Assembly (NCBI GenBank): GCA_963514095.1 | Contig: OY741277.1 | Location: 11,961,137-12,025,136, forward strand | Length of the DNA stretch: 64,000 nt | Reading direction: 5' to 3' | From: Eutrigla gurnardus | Taxonomy: Eukaryota > Chordata > Actinopteri > Perciformes > Triglidae | Shown here: positions 49,835 to 62,447 of the stretch, piece after piece | Layout of the letters: every line of letters begins with the position of its first letter | How positions within the stretch are numbered: position 1 is the stretch's first letter | Position numbers and translations under genes: made by a program | Notes under the pieces: model-generated | The model's database searches: none | Seen by the model: only the letters and a program-made list of their open reading frames with translations | Told to the model about the DNA's origin: nothing

Positions 49835-49868
<34 letters not shown>
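49813..49868. repeat. poly(C) followed by (CA)n
   Basis: A run of about 17 C at 49813-49829 leads directly into a CA array to 49868. Confidence 0.9.
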
Positions 49869-49871
<3 letters not shown>

Positions 49872-50920
49872 CCTCCTCCAAAAGCAACCATTCATGTCTA
49901 GAGACAAGGTGCAGAATAAACAACAGCAGCCATCAGGGACACACCGAGAATACCGCGATATCACAGCGTGGTGATTTCACCGTCAAACCTTGCTTCATTT
50001 GAGCAGAGCTCACATAAGGATCACCACGTCTGACTTACACAAGGCAAACAGGAAGTCAGACAGGGAGCTGTTATTGTACTTTGCCACGCTTGCACTCATG
50101 GCTAATTTTACCAGCGACGGCGGACCTCACATTCAGCTTGTCACGAAGGAACGGAAGTATCCACTCCCGTCGTAGCCCTTTAATTCAAACACAGAGGCGC
50201 CTCTATCAGTCCTCAGGTTCAAAAGAGATAGAGAGGAGGGAGAGGGTGGGGGTAGGGGGGTGGGCTGGGCTGGGCAGGAAAAGGTAAAGCTTGTGTATGT
50301 TTGTGTATAGTAGCCGTATACGTTCCTGTGTATCAACCTTCTATACACTGGCACACACTGCAATTTGAAGCCGCCACGGTTGTGCTTTGCATTGTGTCAG
50401 CCATCGGCTTTGTATCCAGTGCTGCTTGTATTCAATGCATATACGGTGTCCAATGCCACTGTTGCCTTTTAACTCACTTCTCTGGTATCGCTTCCACTTT
50501 TCTCATCAGGTAAAAAAAAAAAATATCCCGGCATCATTGCTGTGAAAACTATGCATACAAAAGTGCTCCTGTGTAACTGTTGTTGTGTAACTGGGGGCAT
50601 GTGTTTATGTAATATCTCCTTTTTTTACAACCAGTCAAGTTAATATTTTATCATTAGGGGCATATTGCATTCGAGACACATCCGCAACAAAACCTTGCCT
50701 TGAAAGCTGTCATATTAGCGCCGTGTTTATTTGTGTGATGATGCTGTAATTAACACGTTAGCCCTGGACGTGTTGCCTGTTTGACATTGTGTCTGACATT
50801 GAATCTGGTGGTAGACAACCGCTCAGAGGCATGTGATGAGTATGTCGGCGAGAGGCTGGTCTAGACTCCGGGCGACACACCATATGATATTGATTATCTT
50901 TTGTTTGCCTATCTCTGCAG

Positions 50921-51198
50921 CTCCTTGCCCTAAAGGACTTAACTCACATTATTGTCTGGCTCTATTACTCCAATTTAGTAAGCTCTCCAAGCAGCGGGAA
51001 ATGCGCTGCTGTCGAAATGTGTCATGCCATCCCATAACAAGGCAGCTACACATTGCAGTCACAGGTTTTAGTAACAGCAACTTTTTTCATGAGATGATAC
51101 ATGATCTCAATTTGGTTGACTTAAATGTGCCAGAGGAAGCCAAGGAAATGTGCGATGTAATGTCAGCAATAAGAAGTGATTATCTATTATTAATATAA
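50921..51198 (+). other. orphan terminal-exon-like segment
   Basis: A strong acceptor (pyrimidine-rich stretch ending ATCTCTGCAG at 50920) is followed by an open frame of about 91 codons to a TAA at 51196-51198. The frame contains NFFHEMIHDLNLVDLNVPEE and is not low-complexity, but I recognise no family, and no partner exon is visible upstream. It may be a conserved non-coding element, a non-coding RNA exon or chance. Confidence 0.2.
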
Positions 51199-52059
51199 AG
51201 GGAAGTGACTCCTTATTCACATTAACCAAACTTTAATAATCTTATAAGGTCAAGTAAGTTATTTAACTAGAGACCAGGCTTTAAAAAGCGTATCTTTTCT
51301 TGATCCTTTGCTTCTGTAAATATTCAATTCATTGTCATTCATCGTTCAGATAAGTGCTGTTTAGTATGGCGCCTGCTTTAAAGGCCAACGCTTAAACAAA
51401 ATGGCAGGGCAGTGTGGAAAAATAAGCATATCTTTGGTGTACAGAAAAGCTGTATAATTTGTTGCTAGACATTCTTTTTTCTCCCACCCTCAGCTGGGTT
51501 TCATCACATTACAGTGCAAAAGTTCAACAAGACGAGTGACATTTCCAGTGTTTATCCGACTGTGTGAGAATGTGTTTTTGTGTGAATTTGAGGTGATGAG
51601 ATTGAGACAGAAGCATTACTCTAGGCTTTTTTTTTTTTTTTTAACAACCCATTTTATATGAAATTCTCTGTGCTGTTGAGTTCACATGAAATATTTCAAG
51701 TGGTGATGCAATTTTACTCTCATATTGCACACATGGTTTCCAACATGTATTCTACATTTAATTTGAACAGTTACAGTTTTTCCATAACTTGAAACAACTC
51801 TCATTAATAATCATTCCCTTAAAGAAAGATTTGGGATAGGCCCTCGGACCCACACTTTAATAAACGATGACTTGGATCATTTAGAGATGGCAACAGGCTA
51901 TTTAAATAGATAGCCTGCAGCTAAAACGGTACATTTACAGTCAATTTCACACATTCCGACTTCCACAAAATACTAACAGGAACCATATGCTATGCTAATA
52001 ATGCATTGAAATATACTTTACATATTGCAAATATATATCAAGTGGCAACATGAAAAATG

Positions 52060-52600
52060 GAGCCAACGTGGAAGTGCCAAAACTGCAGTTCATTGAATGG
52101 CCACTTGAGGTTTGCCCCAAAAGCGAGCTCCAAGTTAAGACACCAAACTTTGCAGCCTGGTACAAAAAAATGGCTATGATCTCTTAGACTAATTTCCCTG
52201 TTTATGTTTGTGAATGTTTACATAACTCACCAATTCAAATTATATTGATGCTTAAGGTTGTGTGTGCTGCTAGCCTGCTAGCTGTGTGCATTACTTCAGC
52301 TAGTTTGAGTCACCAAAGGTGTCCATTACAAGGTTCATTACAAAGAAGCATGATTTTCATTTTTCAGCTGAAATAAGCGTCCTAATTAATATCACAGTTG
52401 CTAACATGAATTGTGGACTCACCTTTCTAGCCTAGCTAGCTAGCTAGCACTAGGGTTAGCTGCTAACGTAGCGTTTGTTATGATAATCGTATCTACCACC
52501 ACCGAACCTGACTCTGCAACGGCTGGAACCACCCACTTTGCTTTCCAGAAACCTATGAATGAAATCACAGAGATTTCGTTCAAAATATACAGCCTATGAT
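52060..52600 (+). mobile_element. long copy of a teleost interspersed repeat
   Basis: AACTGCAGTTCATTGAATGG, CCACTTGAGG, CAGCCTGGTACAAAAAA, GACTAATTTCCCTG, an AGCT-repeat segment (about 52432-52450) and the end AATATACAGCCTATG occur in the order I associate with a common non-coding fish repeat. Both ends look present, so the copy may be nearly complete, though diverged. No terminal inverted repeats or protein were seen; its transposition class is unknown to me. Confidence 0.7.
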
Positions 52601-53157
52601 TAATATCCCTTTCTGTTTTTACAATTGGGTTTTATTTTAATGAATAAAGCCAGCCATGGAGCTGTATGCTTTGTTTACAATATGTCTTAAACACAAAAAT
52701 CTAAATCACATAATGTTACACACTGACAACTACAGACCAGCGTTAGATAATCTGATGAAGGATAAGTACCTGTGCTCCTCATGTTGTAGGCTAATGTGCA
52801 CTGTTGTGTTTTGAATAAAGGTGTGGAAGTATGATGAGAATGTGCCACTTTATGGCAGGTTGTACATTTTGTTGACATCTCAAAAGGTAATAGAAAACAC
52901 ACTGACATGAGTACATTTAGGTGACTCCCAGTGTCGCAATTCTTTTCACACTTGACACTGAGGACTATTGACAATCCATGAAATATGATCTCAACTGGAG
53001 GAGCCATAGAGGTCAGGCCCCTATATTACACTGACAAAATCTGCATGAGTATCTCAAACCTGCTTACATACCAACTCACCTAACCCTCACCTCAAACACT
53101 CACACTCACTCCCCATCACACCCACCCCCGCACTCACTCGCTTCCTTGTCTGTACAG

Positions 53158-53301
53158 AAAAGTGGAAATTGATATTGCCAGTACAACTGATAGTACTACT
53201 ACCGTTACTGCTATAACTGCTGTTGAAACTAACTGCACTAGCAGTTGTCGGGTTCGTACTGTCAAAACGAACACCATCAATCCGTGGAGTCGCCGTTGCA
53301 G
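53158..53301 (+). other. orphan internal-exon-like segment
   Basis: On the plus strand an acceptor (TTCCTTGTCTGTACAG, ending 53157) and a donor (TTGCAG|GTAAAC) bound 144 bases. One frame is open throughout and is threonine-rich (ASTTDSTTTVTAITAVETN, then CTSSCRVRT); it is phase 2 at both ends. The minus strand of the same DNA is also open and encodes a hydrophobic segment ending FLYRQGSE and a stop, so strand and coding status are ambiguous. No family is recognised. Confidence 0.25.
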
Positions 53302-54520
53302 GTAAACTTCAGGGATTTGCAAGAGACAGATAAAAGAAAGACTGATCAAAATCAAAACAGCAGAGGTCAGGATGTGCTTCTGGTAAACACATATGTCTGA
53401 TAACTCACCGTTTGTAACACAGCCTTTCTGTTATAGAATTATAAGATGTGTGTGAGATAACCCAGATTTCTTCACTGAGACAGTGTCAGGGTTATTTTCT
53501 CAGGCTTGACAAAACTTCCCCAGAGTAGCAGAAGACATTATATCACTTTCATTTTCACATAGTGTAGAACACTGTTGCCCCTGACGTTGGAATATTTTGT
53601 TTTCAGACACAATCCTCTGTTTACTTGTATTTAAATGAATCAGTAATCACTTTTGAACAATGATTATATCATGTGTCCAAATTTCCCAGATGAAATTAAT
53701 TCATACTTAACATTTGTTTGGCGCTTTAAAAGACAAGACATTTGCAAATTATTCCAACTTTATGGCCGACCCTGTATTAATACTACCCTAATAATACCCT
53801 ACTGGGGGTTCTAGTATCCTGAAATATTGGGTGAAATAAAAGTCATATTATTTATATTTTTGTAGACCGCAGATCATCTAGCTATGTTTCTGCTTTCCAT
53901 TTTTCCCCAGTTTGAAGGAGAATGTGATAATTTCACATTTTGGATCATAGTTAGTGAACTGAGATTTGCTTTACAAAGATTGAACTGAATTGGCAACAAA
54001 TAGGTTTTTTCAAGTCAAATCATATCAACACCTTGAAGAATAAATGAAAATCTTGGACCTCAGAGAATAGCCACCTGGTCAATACAAATACACTTGCGGA
54101 ATATGTCGCTACAAGCCTCCCGTCACATGAGCTGTAAGGCCACCTGTGTACAAGTTGTCATTCCAACCAAAGGGCTTGAAGCTGAAAGAGTTAATCGCCT
54201 CCTGTGCATAAGTTGCCGGTTAGAAACCTGCATACACTCTGTACATCCATAACCGGGCATGATGAATCGAACAGTGCATGCTAAATATATAAATCACACA
54301 TCATGGTGACAGAGCCTTGTGCTGGTTCTCCATTCGCATCAACTTGGTTTTACGTTTACCAGCTTTATGGTAAATAACACATTCACATTTGGTGCATATT
54401 TTTCTGCAATTGTGAAACTTATTAAATTGTTGTTTTGCAGCGCACTAAACACACGGACCCACAAACAGACGTCTTGAGTTGCCCTCTACTTATCTTGATC
54501 TTGCTAATTATATCCATGCC

Positions 54521-54846
54521 GTGTGTGTGTGTGTGTGTGTGTGTGCGTGTGTGTGTTAGTGTGTGCCTGTGTACGCAACTGTGTTTGACTTTCCTATTTA
54601 CGCCACAGACAGCTGTTGTTTGTATTGCCCCAAGTGCTCAAAGCGACTTTATAATCAGCCCTATCTGTGTTTTACTTTACTGAAGTGATGAGTGTGTGTG
54701 TGTGTGTGTGTGTGTGCGTGTGTGTGTGTATAGGGGGGTAGCACGCTCCTCCCCACCACCACCACCACCAGCACCATCCAAATTCACAACACCCTACCCA
54801 GCCCCAATCCCTTCTGCAAAGCCTGAATTAACCACACGCACGCACG

Positions 54847-54901
<55 letters not shown>
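54521..54901. repeat. GT arrays followed by a CA array
   Basis: GT arrays at about 54521-54555 and 54691-54729 are followed by a CACG/CA array at about 54835-54901, in opposite orientation. Confidence 0.9.
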
Positions 54902-54903
<2 letters not shown>

Positions 54904-55497
54904 CTCTAGCCAGCAACAATAGCTCCAACACAGAAGCCATGTTCAAAACAGCTGACATTGAAAAGTGTTAGTTTATGACCTCATTCCAAAAGAATTGTGG
55001 ACATATGGAGGGTATGTTTTCAGTGAAACAATATGTTACAGCCTACGACCGTATCAAAGCCGCTTATACACACAGAAACCTGTTGCAGCAAACTTGCCAA
55101 CAATTTTTTTTTTAATCATAGCAAGAGACGATGAAGTTGCATGTATCAGGACACATTCAAGTGCTTTTCATCATCTTGAAGACTTGAATGGGAAAGTTTG
55201 AGTTGAAAAACACGGGGCTCATATAGGAAGGTGAGGGAGGAAATCATGGCAAGGCATGCATTTCTTTTTCTTTTTTTAGCGAGGTGGGGGATGGGTGGCT
55301 TTTTAGATTGTCCCTCCTCCCTCTTCCTCTGTCTTTTTTTTCCTCTTCCCTCTCATCTTTGTTCAAGGGCTGCCTGACTAAACCTGCACACTGACGGGAA
55401 GTCATAATAAACGAGTCAAAAAGTGGCAAGACGTTGTCACTGTATGGGAGTTGGTGTGTTTACTTGAGATATTGTTGATTATTACTGTGTGGTGGTG

Positions 55498-55499
<2 letters not shown>

Positions 55500-55536
<37 letters not shown>
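55500..55536. repeat. (GT)n microsatellite
   Basis: A pure GT array of about 18 units, with a short CA array at 55591-55608. Confidence 0.9.
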
Positions 55537-55538
<2 letters not shown>

Positions 55539-55894
55539 AATGAGTCGGTGTGGTGCCAGGGGAGTTGCAACAAAGTGAACATAAATGAATGACACACACA
55601 CACACACATATTTAGACTATTCCTACATTTAAATGCATATCAAAAGCAACATGTGTGTTGCTTTGTCACGAAACAGCATCGTTGTTATAGTTTTATTCCA
55701 TACAATGTATGATAAATGTTATAATGTATACATTTTTTTTAAAGGACTCTGCAGTTTCCCCTCTCCCGTTCATCACCGTACTACAGTGGCTCTGGTGTAT
55801 CTCCTGGTTTAATGACCACTGATGACGCACAAACACAATTTCCAACTCCATCTATATGCTGTGGGTAGGCAGAGACACACAAAGCCTCTCACTG

Positions 55895-55900
<6 letters not shown>

Positions 55901-55950
<50 letters not shown>
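55901..55950. repeat. (CT)25 microsatellite
   Basis: A pure CT array. Confidence 0.95.
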
Positions 55951-55954
<4 letters not shown>

Positions 55955-58089
55955 CTCCCCCTCACAAAGCCTGCATGCCTCTCATTTGTAAATCACTTAA
56001 AAGCATGACAAATGTGCATTGGAAGTTTCAGAGCGTCCCTCTTGAAAGCATTTCGCAGTCTCTCATTCGCACCCCTTCTCCGACACACACACACACACAC
56101 ACGTATTGTGCTAACCGGGCATATATCTTGGCTTTAGATGCGCGGTTATGGTTACTTAATAGCTATTGGGTGGTGGCAGGTTAGTGTGATTTGTCCGATT
56201 ACACTGGAGCAGAGAGGAGGTTTTGTAGTTGTGAAATCATTTTAGAGCTGAGAGAATGTTAGACCGAAAATCCAAAACAAAGAAGTCTTGTCCACAACAC
56301 TAATCCCACAGGAACATTTCTGCTGTGGAATTACTGTGTGTTTCAGTCATGTGATGGGCCATCAAGGTTACAGCATTTTTCTTGTTTGGGTCAGAGCTAA
56401 TGGCCATTGGCGAGGAATTTAAGCCACCACAAGGGTATTTTACAATGTAGGTTTCTGAATGAAACGCTGTGTTTTTCAGCATGTAAACAGATCATCTTAT
56501 TTATAGAAAAATGTGGGGAAATTCAATACGCTTATGAGATGATGGGAGTTCCACGAAAGGGAGTTTTCAGAAAATGTCCTATATAATTGTTTGATATCAC
56601 TTTTACAGGAAATTATCTCATATTTTACCCCCAAAAAGTTTTGAAAACTTATACAAATGTGTAGAATTTATTTTCTTTTTTTACTCTTCCCAACCAATTA
56701 GTCATCTCATGACCCTTCAGACTTTTGTCAACATTTTAACTGTTTTGTTGCACATTTAATTACATGATTAAAAATATGTAACCATCCACTTTCAGAACAA
56801 TGCTAGCTGTCAGGAACGACTCCCCACAGCCGAGACAGGCACATTATTACAGGCACAAGATGATACTTTGGTACCAGACCTGGCATCACAGACATGATTC
56901 TGAGTAACTGGACCGGTTGGGACAAACTGTAAGGTTTTAGGTGGTTCATGATCTCTAATATGTGTTTAACTGTTACTGCTGTCAGAGCTTTTATAGTATG
57001 TGTGTTCAACCCTTCCATTTCTGTCAACAGTATATTGTCTGAGGTTTTTTTTGAAGTTGCTGCTCTCAGAGGAAGTTATGGTTTACTGCCAAACCTGTTG
57101 TTGCAAATAGTTTTTTGAGACATTGCTAAGAGGAAGAAGAGGAACACCATCTTGAAATAATAACAAAACAAATTATTTTTCAATTATGTTTTCCATAATA
57201 GATGCCAATCTGTTATTGATGCGGTTACAGACTAAGCTTGTTTGTATGTGATTATATCACAGGTTTGCTAACCCATTTTCTTTTTCATTTGAGAGCTCAT
57301 CTGTGACCATGCTGGAACTGTGAATTAAGCCTTTCATAATAGGTTTTTCAACCATGTGAAATAACAACAACAAAAAACTGCTTACCAAACAAATTGGCTG
57401 CCAAGCAATTGTTGCCATCCTCACATAGAAACCCTGACAAAAGTACACACAACACATAGAGGAATCATGTTGCACAGCCATTTACTAATGTATGGAATTC
57501 CACAAGGACATGAACCGAGCTTTTTTTTATTCTCATGAGCCCTAAAATACAGGAGGGGAGTCTGTGATGTTGCTTTCACTTCACTTTTTACTGTTATCTC
57601 GTCTTAATGAGACAAATAAAGTCACGTTCTCCTTGATCTCAGCTTGCGAACTGACGGGGAAATAAGAAGCTTAGCAATAATTTGGTCAGAGCTGTACGTT
57701 TGGAAGAGGAGAAGTACCTCTTGCTACACAATTTAAACCGATACAGCTACCAGGTCTTCACGACTCACCCATAAATATGCCGTAATGAAGAATTAACGAG
57801 GTATACGTTGTCGAAGGATAAATTATTTACCCCTGCATGAGGTTGCAACACCTCGATTAAGTGTCTGGTGACTCACTGCAGGCCTGTTATCTATTCTACT
57901 TCGTCGCAGCACAAACACACACTGAAAGGATTTCACATCACATCAAAGTTTTCAGCTTTTACTCCTGCACTTTTGTGTCTCTTCCACCCCCCCACACACA
58001 CACCCAACAATCACTCATAATACACATACTCCTTTGCTCCAACACCACCACCACCCTCTTGTCTTTGTATGAGCCCCCTGCCTCATCCC

Positions 58090-58330
58090 CATTGTCATGT
58101 TAATTACCTGTTTGTTCTGTTTTGCAAGAGTCCACCATCCATCAAAGCGTCTCCCAGCTTTTCATCTTTGCACAGTGCATCTCTACCTGTAATTAGGTTT
58201 GGGGCGAGGGAGAAGATGGATTTTGTTAGCACCCTGCAGAGGGAAGAGAAGACATTAGGAAGTCTCCATGGCCGGTCTGGGAACAGCCTTTAATGGTGTC
58301 TAATTGATCTGAGCTGCCGTGGGGCCACGG
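58090..58330. promoter_or_regulatory. candidate conserved non-coding block
   Basis: Unique sequence with TAATTA/TAATTG cores (GTTAATTACC, GTAATTAGG, CTAATTGATC) and no microsatellite, lying in the intergenic region. The composition resembles vertebrate developmental enhancers, but conservation is untested. Confidence 0.25.
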
Positions 58331-60479
58331 CTTCATGTGGTTCTTCTGCAGTTTGATAAGGCGGGTGCGCGTGTGTGCACGCAGATGTGCACGTGTGCAT
58401 GATTACGTGGATCCGTGTCAGCATTTCTAACCTTAATTTTGATGTACTCTGAACGCTTGTGACTGAAAGGCGGGGGATGGGACCCAGTTTTTGCTTGTGT
58501 CTATGTGTGAATTGCATTCAGGCACTCACAGATTAGTATGCACCGTATTGCTGTGTGTACAAAGGGTGACTATGTATGTGTGTATTTCTCGAGCGCGTAT
58601 GCATGTTTGAGGAGAGGCTGGGCTGAGGTCAGAATAATTTAACATCCAGATGTGCGGAAGCTTGAGGGAAATCGATACGGACGATGGCTCCCAAGCAGGT
58701 GATGAACATACCGTCATATTTCAGCAAGGATGGGAAAGGGATTAATATTTAACAGTAATCTGGACTGAACAGATGGCTGCTCATAAAAACGTTGAGGAGT
58801 GTGAGGATGAATTCATACGAAGGCCAAGTCACCACAGTAAACAGTAATATAGCAATCAAAATAAGTTGGAATAATAATTAGTGTTTAAGATTACAGCCTA
58901 TAAAAATCACGGTGTAATTATTTATACGAGGTATCAATAAAATACTTATTGGGTACCTATATATAAAGTGCAAGGGAAGAAGAGAAAAGGTTAAGGAGGA
59001 GGGTAATCATTTTGTGTTTAATAGGGATTTTGAAATTAATTACACTGAAAGCGTTTTTTTTTTAATTGCTGAGTATCAAAAAATATTTATTTATTATACA
59101 TTTTAAAAAATCAGTTAAAGTGCCAAATGCTGTTTGGCTCCTCTTCAAGGACTATTTTAAGTCTTACCTTGTTTGTGTCATTATTTAACATGTTTTTAAT
59201 AATGTTGTACTTCACTATAGGTGCATTTTTTTTTTTTTTTTTTGGTACTGATACATGAGTTAAAGAGTAAAATACACGTTAAAGTGTAACTTGTGAGATG
59301 CAATCTAAAGTGGAGCACCGCTTGTCATCTAAAACATGTTATTGAAAAGATTAGATTACATCAGGGATCAAATTACATGGCTGTCTTGGAACAACCCTGG
59401 TTACAGTACAAGCACTTCATCAGAATATTCTCGTCCGTTTAAAGTGTCCCTTTGTGACAGCACGTAAACACCGATCGGAGCAGCAAAGAAAGGAATGTAA
59501 AAATGTTTTTTCTTTCCGCGCTCACTTCCTCGTGTTCTGTACTGTAGGGACGTCCGTGCTGCTCCGCTGACCTTCAGCGTGAAATGAAAAGTGTCTGATG
59601 CCTCTGGTGTGTTTGGAGGGGCTTTCTCTTTTTCTGAAGATGGACAGCCATGCATTATTGATTACAAAACACTCCTGCAATGCTATTTCATCTTTCCAGC
59701 ACAGCTGACCGTGAATCGGCCTTTACATTTTTTTCCCCCGGATTTTGTTTGTATTAACTGTTTTGTTCGGCTGCGTGGTTTTGTTTGCATACTTTCTCTC
59801 TCTTTCACCTCCTTTCCCTATAATGCCCAGTGGGCGGCTAAACAGTAGATATGCAGAAACAACTCCCTTATCTCCACATCCTACCGCACGGCACTCTGAC
59901 GGAGTATTGCACAAGACAAAAGACAAAGGTAGGCAGAGACACACCAATGTGGAACAATGGAAGGCTGAAATACAACATAATGGTTATGACGACAACACTG
60001 TCAAAGCATTTATTTGACTTTAGTTTCAGCGGTTATTAAAACACACATGCCTGCATACTGAGACATTTTGGGTACGTATGCTTGCATATCAAGCACGGGA
60101 ATGTTTCTTTAGTGCTGTTGCCTGTGTATATCCTGTATGTTCACACCTCAATGAATATTTTATATGTACGTTCATACTCAAAGTTCTCTGTCTCACTGAG
60201 CTCCACTTGTGTTATTTTGCAATAATCACATTGTAATTCTTACTCATTCTGGTGTCAATTGCTAACTGTGAGAAATATTAATTTACTCGCTCATTTATAT
60301 CCTATACTTTTTTTTATGACTCCTCCTTTGTAGCTGTAAGATTTCATATTCAACCATCACTAAAGCTCCGTTGGCATTTTAAATATTCTGTAGCTTCAAT
60401 CCTCACAATACAATAAATAAAACTTTTGTATGGCCGAAAGCTTCTTTACCCGACCAGCGAGTGCTGAGCGCGGCCTTAC

Positions 60480-60628
60480 CTCCCCGGTCCCCTGTTGAGG
60501 ACGGTCACAGGGGAGGACGCCCATGGCAACCGTGGCTGTCAGCCGCTGTTTCCGTGATGCCGAAGAATGATTGGTTTCATGGATCGGGACAGTGCTCTCT
60601 GACAGCGCAGAGGGAGACTCTGCCTCAC
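60480..60628 (-). other. orphan internal-exon-like segment
   Basis: In the minus direction an acceptor (TTCTTCTCCCAG) and a donor (GGGGAG|GTAAGG) bound 149 bases that are open in one frame (GEAESPSALSESTVP..., with no stop across the segment). It includes GTTGCCATGG, a good start-codon context and also an RFX half-site. It could be an exon of a divergent non-coding RNA or an alternative upstream exon of znf516. Confidence 0.3.
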
Positions 60629-62377
60629 CTGGGAGAAGAAACACTGGCAGGATTTGAAATGTTACTGAACAAGGTCATTCCGAGGGGTCATTGTAAGACC
60701 TGTCACCCGCCATCGAGGAATCTAAAGCCCAGGCCTTGTGCTAGATACGGAGAATATTGTGCCTGAATTCTCCTTTGTTTGAGATGGGAGTCTGACTGAG
60801 GCTTTGTCTGCCTCTGCATGAGGTGGTGGCGAATCTGCAGACAACAATGTCCCGGTTTGAAAAACGTACAAGCCAAAATCAGCTGAGACAGCCTCCATGC
60901 AACGGTTGTTTCTGTTCCACCTGTGAATTATACTGTAAATAGTCTGGTGTCATTGAATTGCAATAGAAGCTGCTTGATTGCACAGCAGTTGTTTTTCACT
61001 AGATACCTCATCTGCAAAGTGCTGCAAACAAGCACCGCATTTTCAAGTCTGACTCATGTCTAGCCTGGTGGAAAAGAGCAGCCAGTATCACTGATGTCTC
61101 TCGGTGAGGCTTGCTCCCATGGATGACAGGGCTAGAGGTGTAACCCAACAACAGCAGCTCCTTAACTCCTCAACATGTTTCCCCCCACCGTCTCCTACGG
61201 AGGTGGGCTTCCTGACAATCCCACTCCCAGAGCCCATGACAATTTTAATGATTGATCACTCTCCTCTTGACTGCGCTGAGAGGGGAGAGAGAGGAGACCG
61301 CAGAGCAAAAAGAAAAGGCGAGGGAGGAAAGAGGGGTGTGGACAATCCCGCAAGGTCAGAGAGATGTCCAGTCTTTTGTCTTCGGTGGTGAGATCAGTGG
61401 CCTGTGCAGCCGCGAGGGGGACAGGCAGAGTAACTGGCGGCCTGGCAGGAACAGATGTTCTTACACAATGAACATGCAAAAAAAGTCACAGCGCTGACTT
61501 CCCATTTTAGACACAAAGAAAAATACAGCAAAGAGCTGCCACAGCTTTCCACCTGTAGGCCCATATGAGGGTTTATTCTATTTATAGGCATGATGATAAA
61601 AGTCGCACAGAATCCTGGTGTATGTGGAATTTTTAAGAACTCTCTTTTCTTTAAAAAAAAAAAAGGTCAAGACTGTGTAGCATTAGTTTTCTGTTGAGAC
61701 AAAACAACTATTACTATTATGACTTCTTCTTTTTTATATATATTTCATTGCAAATTGGAAAAAGTGTGTGCCTTGAAGCATTACACTACATGCAAATACA
61801 GTATTTAGTCCATAAGCTATGTTACATGTTAGGTTTAATAGTCTATATTCCATATATAGAGGGCCTATTTGTGTCTATTCACATCCATTCTCTTGTCTTC
61901 CTGTCTCTGGAATATATAAAAGAGAAGTTATCAATAACAACACCGGATAACAAACATCCAAAGAAAAGCGTTTGAAATGAGGCATGGATGTAGTCATAAA
62001 CATGACACCCTGAGTACATTTGTGTGTGGGTGTGTGAGCTGCCTGCGTGTCTTTCACTGGGGAAGGTGAGATCAGTTTCAAGTGTTATGTCGGCTATTCA
62101 CCGCATAACAATTTGCTGGGAGCCGTTCAGATCCAGAGGAGATCAGAGTGAAACGCTGTCTTTCATGCAGTGGAGATCAGCAGCACAGTCCTAAACAGGA
62201 ACACCAGCACCGTCAGCTTGTTGGCATCTCCAGAATTATTGGCCCCATAAATGGTTAAAGCCATTCATAACTCATTGCTTCCCTCTGCTGGTGTTAATGG
62301 ACAGTAGAGTCGTTTTACAACCGGCCTCATACCTTCTTGAAAAATCAATATCATATCATCTATTGCAATCAGTTGTG

Positions 62378-62447
62378 ATGGCAAAGAAGATCACATTTTA
62401 TTATATTTTCTGTCTGATACTCTTAATGGATTTAAACTGTGTCATAG
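62378..62447 (+). CDS. possible signal-peptide exon of an unidentified gene
   Basis: ATG at 62378-62380 opens 23 codons: MAKK, then a hydrophobic stretch (ITFYYIFCLILLM), then DLNCVIG at the junction. A perfect donor ATAG|GTAAGTG follows. A basic start, a hydrophobic core and a phase-1 end are typical of first coding exons of secreted or immunoglobulin-type proteins. No second exon is recognised in the remaining 1.5 kb, and AT-rich DNA easily gives hydrophobic frames, so chance is a real alternative. Confidence 0.3.

Noticed and set aside
60520..60530. CCCATGGCAAC as a full RFX X-box
   Set aside because: Only one half-site is good; the other half does not match, so it is not called as a regulatory site.
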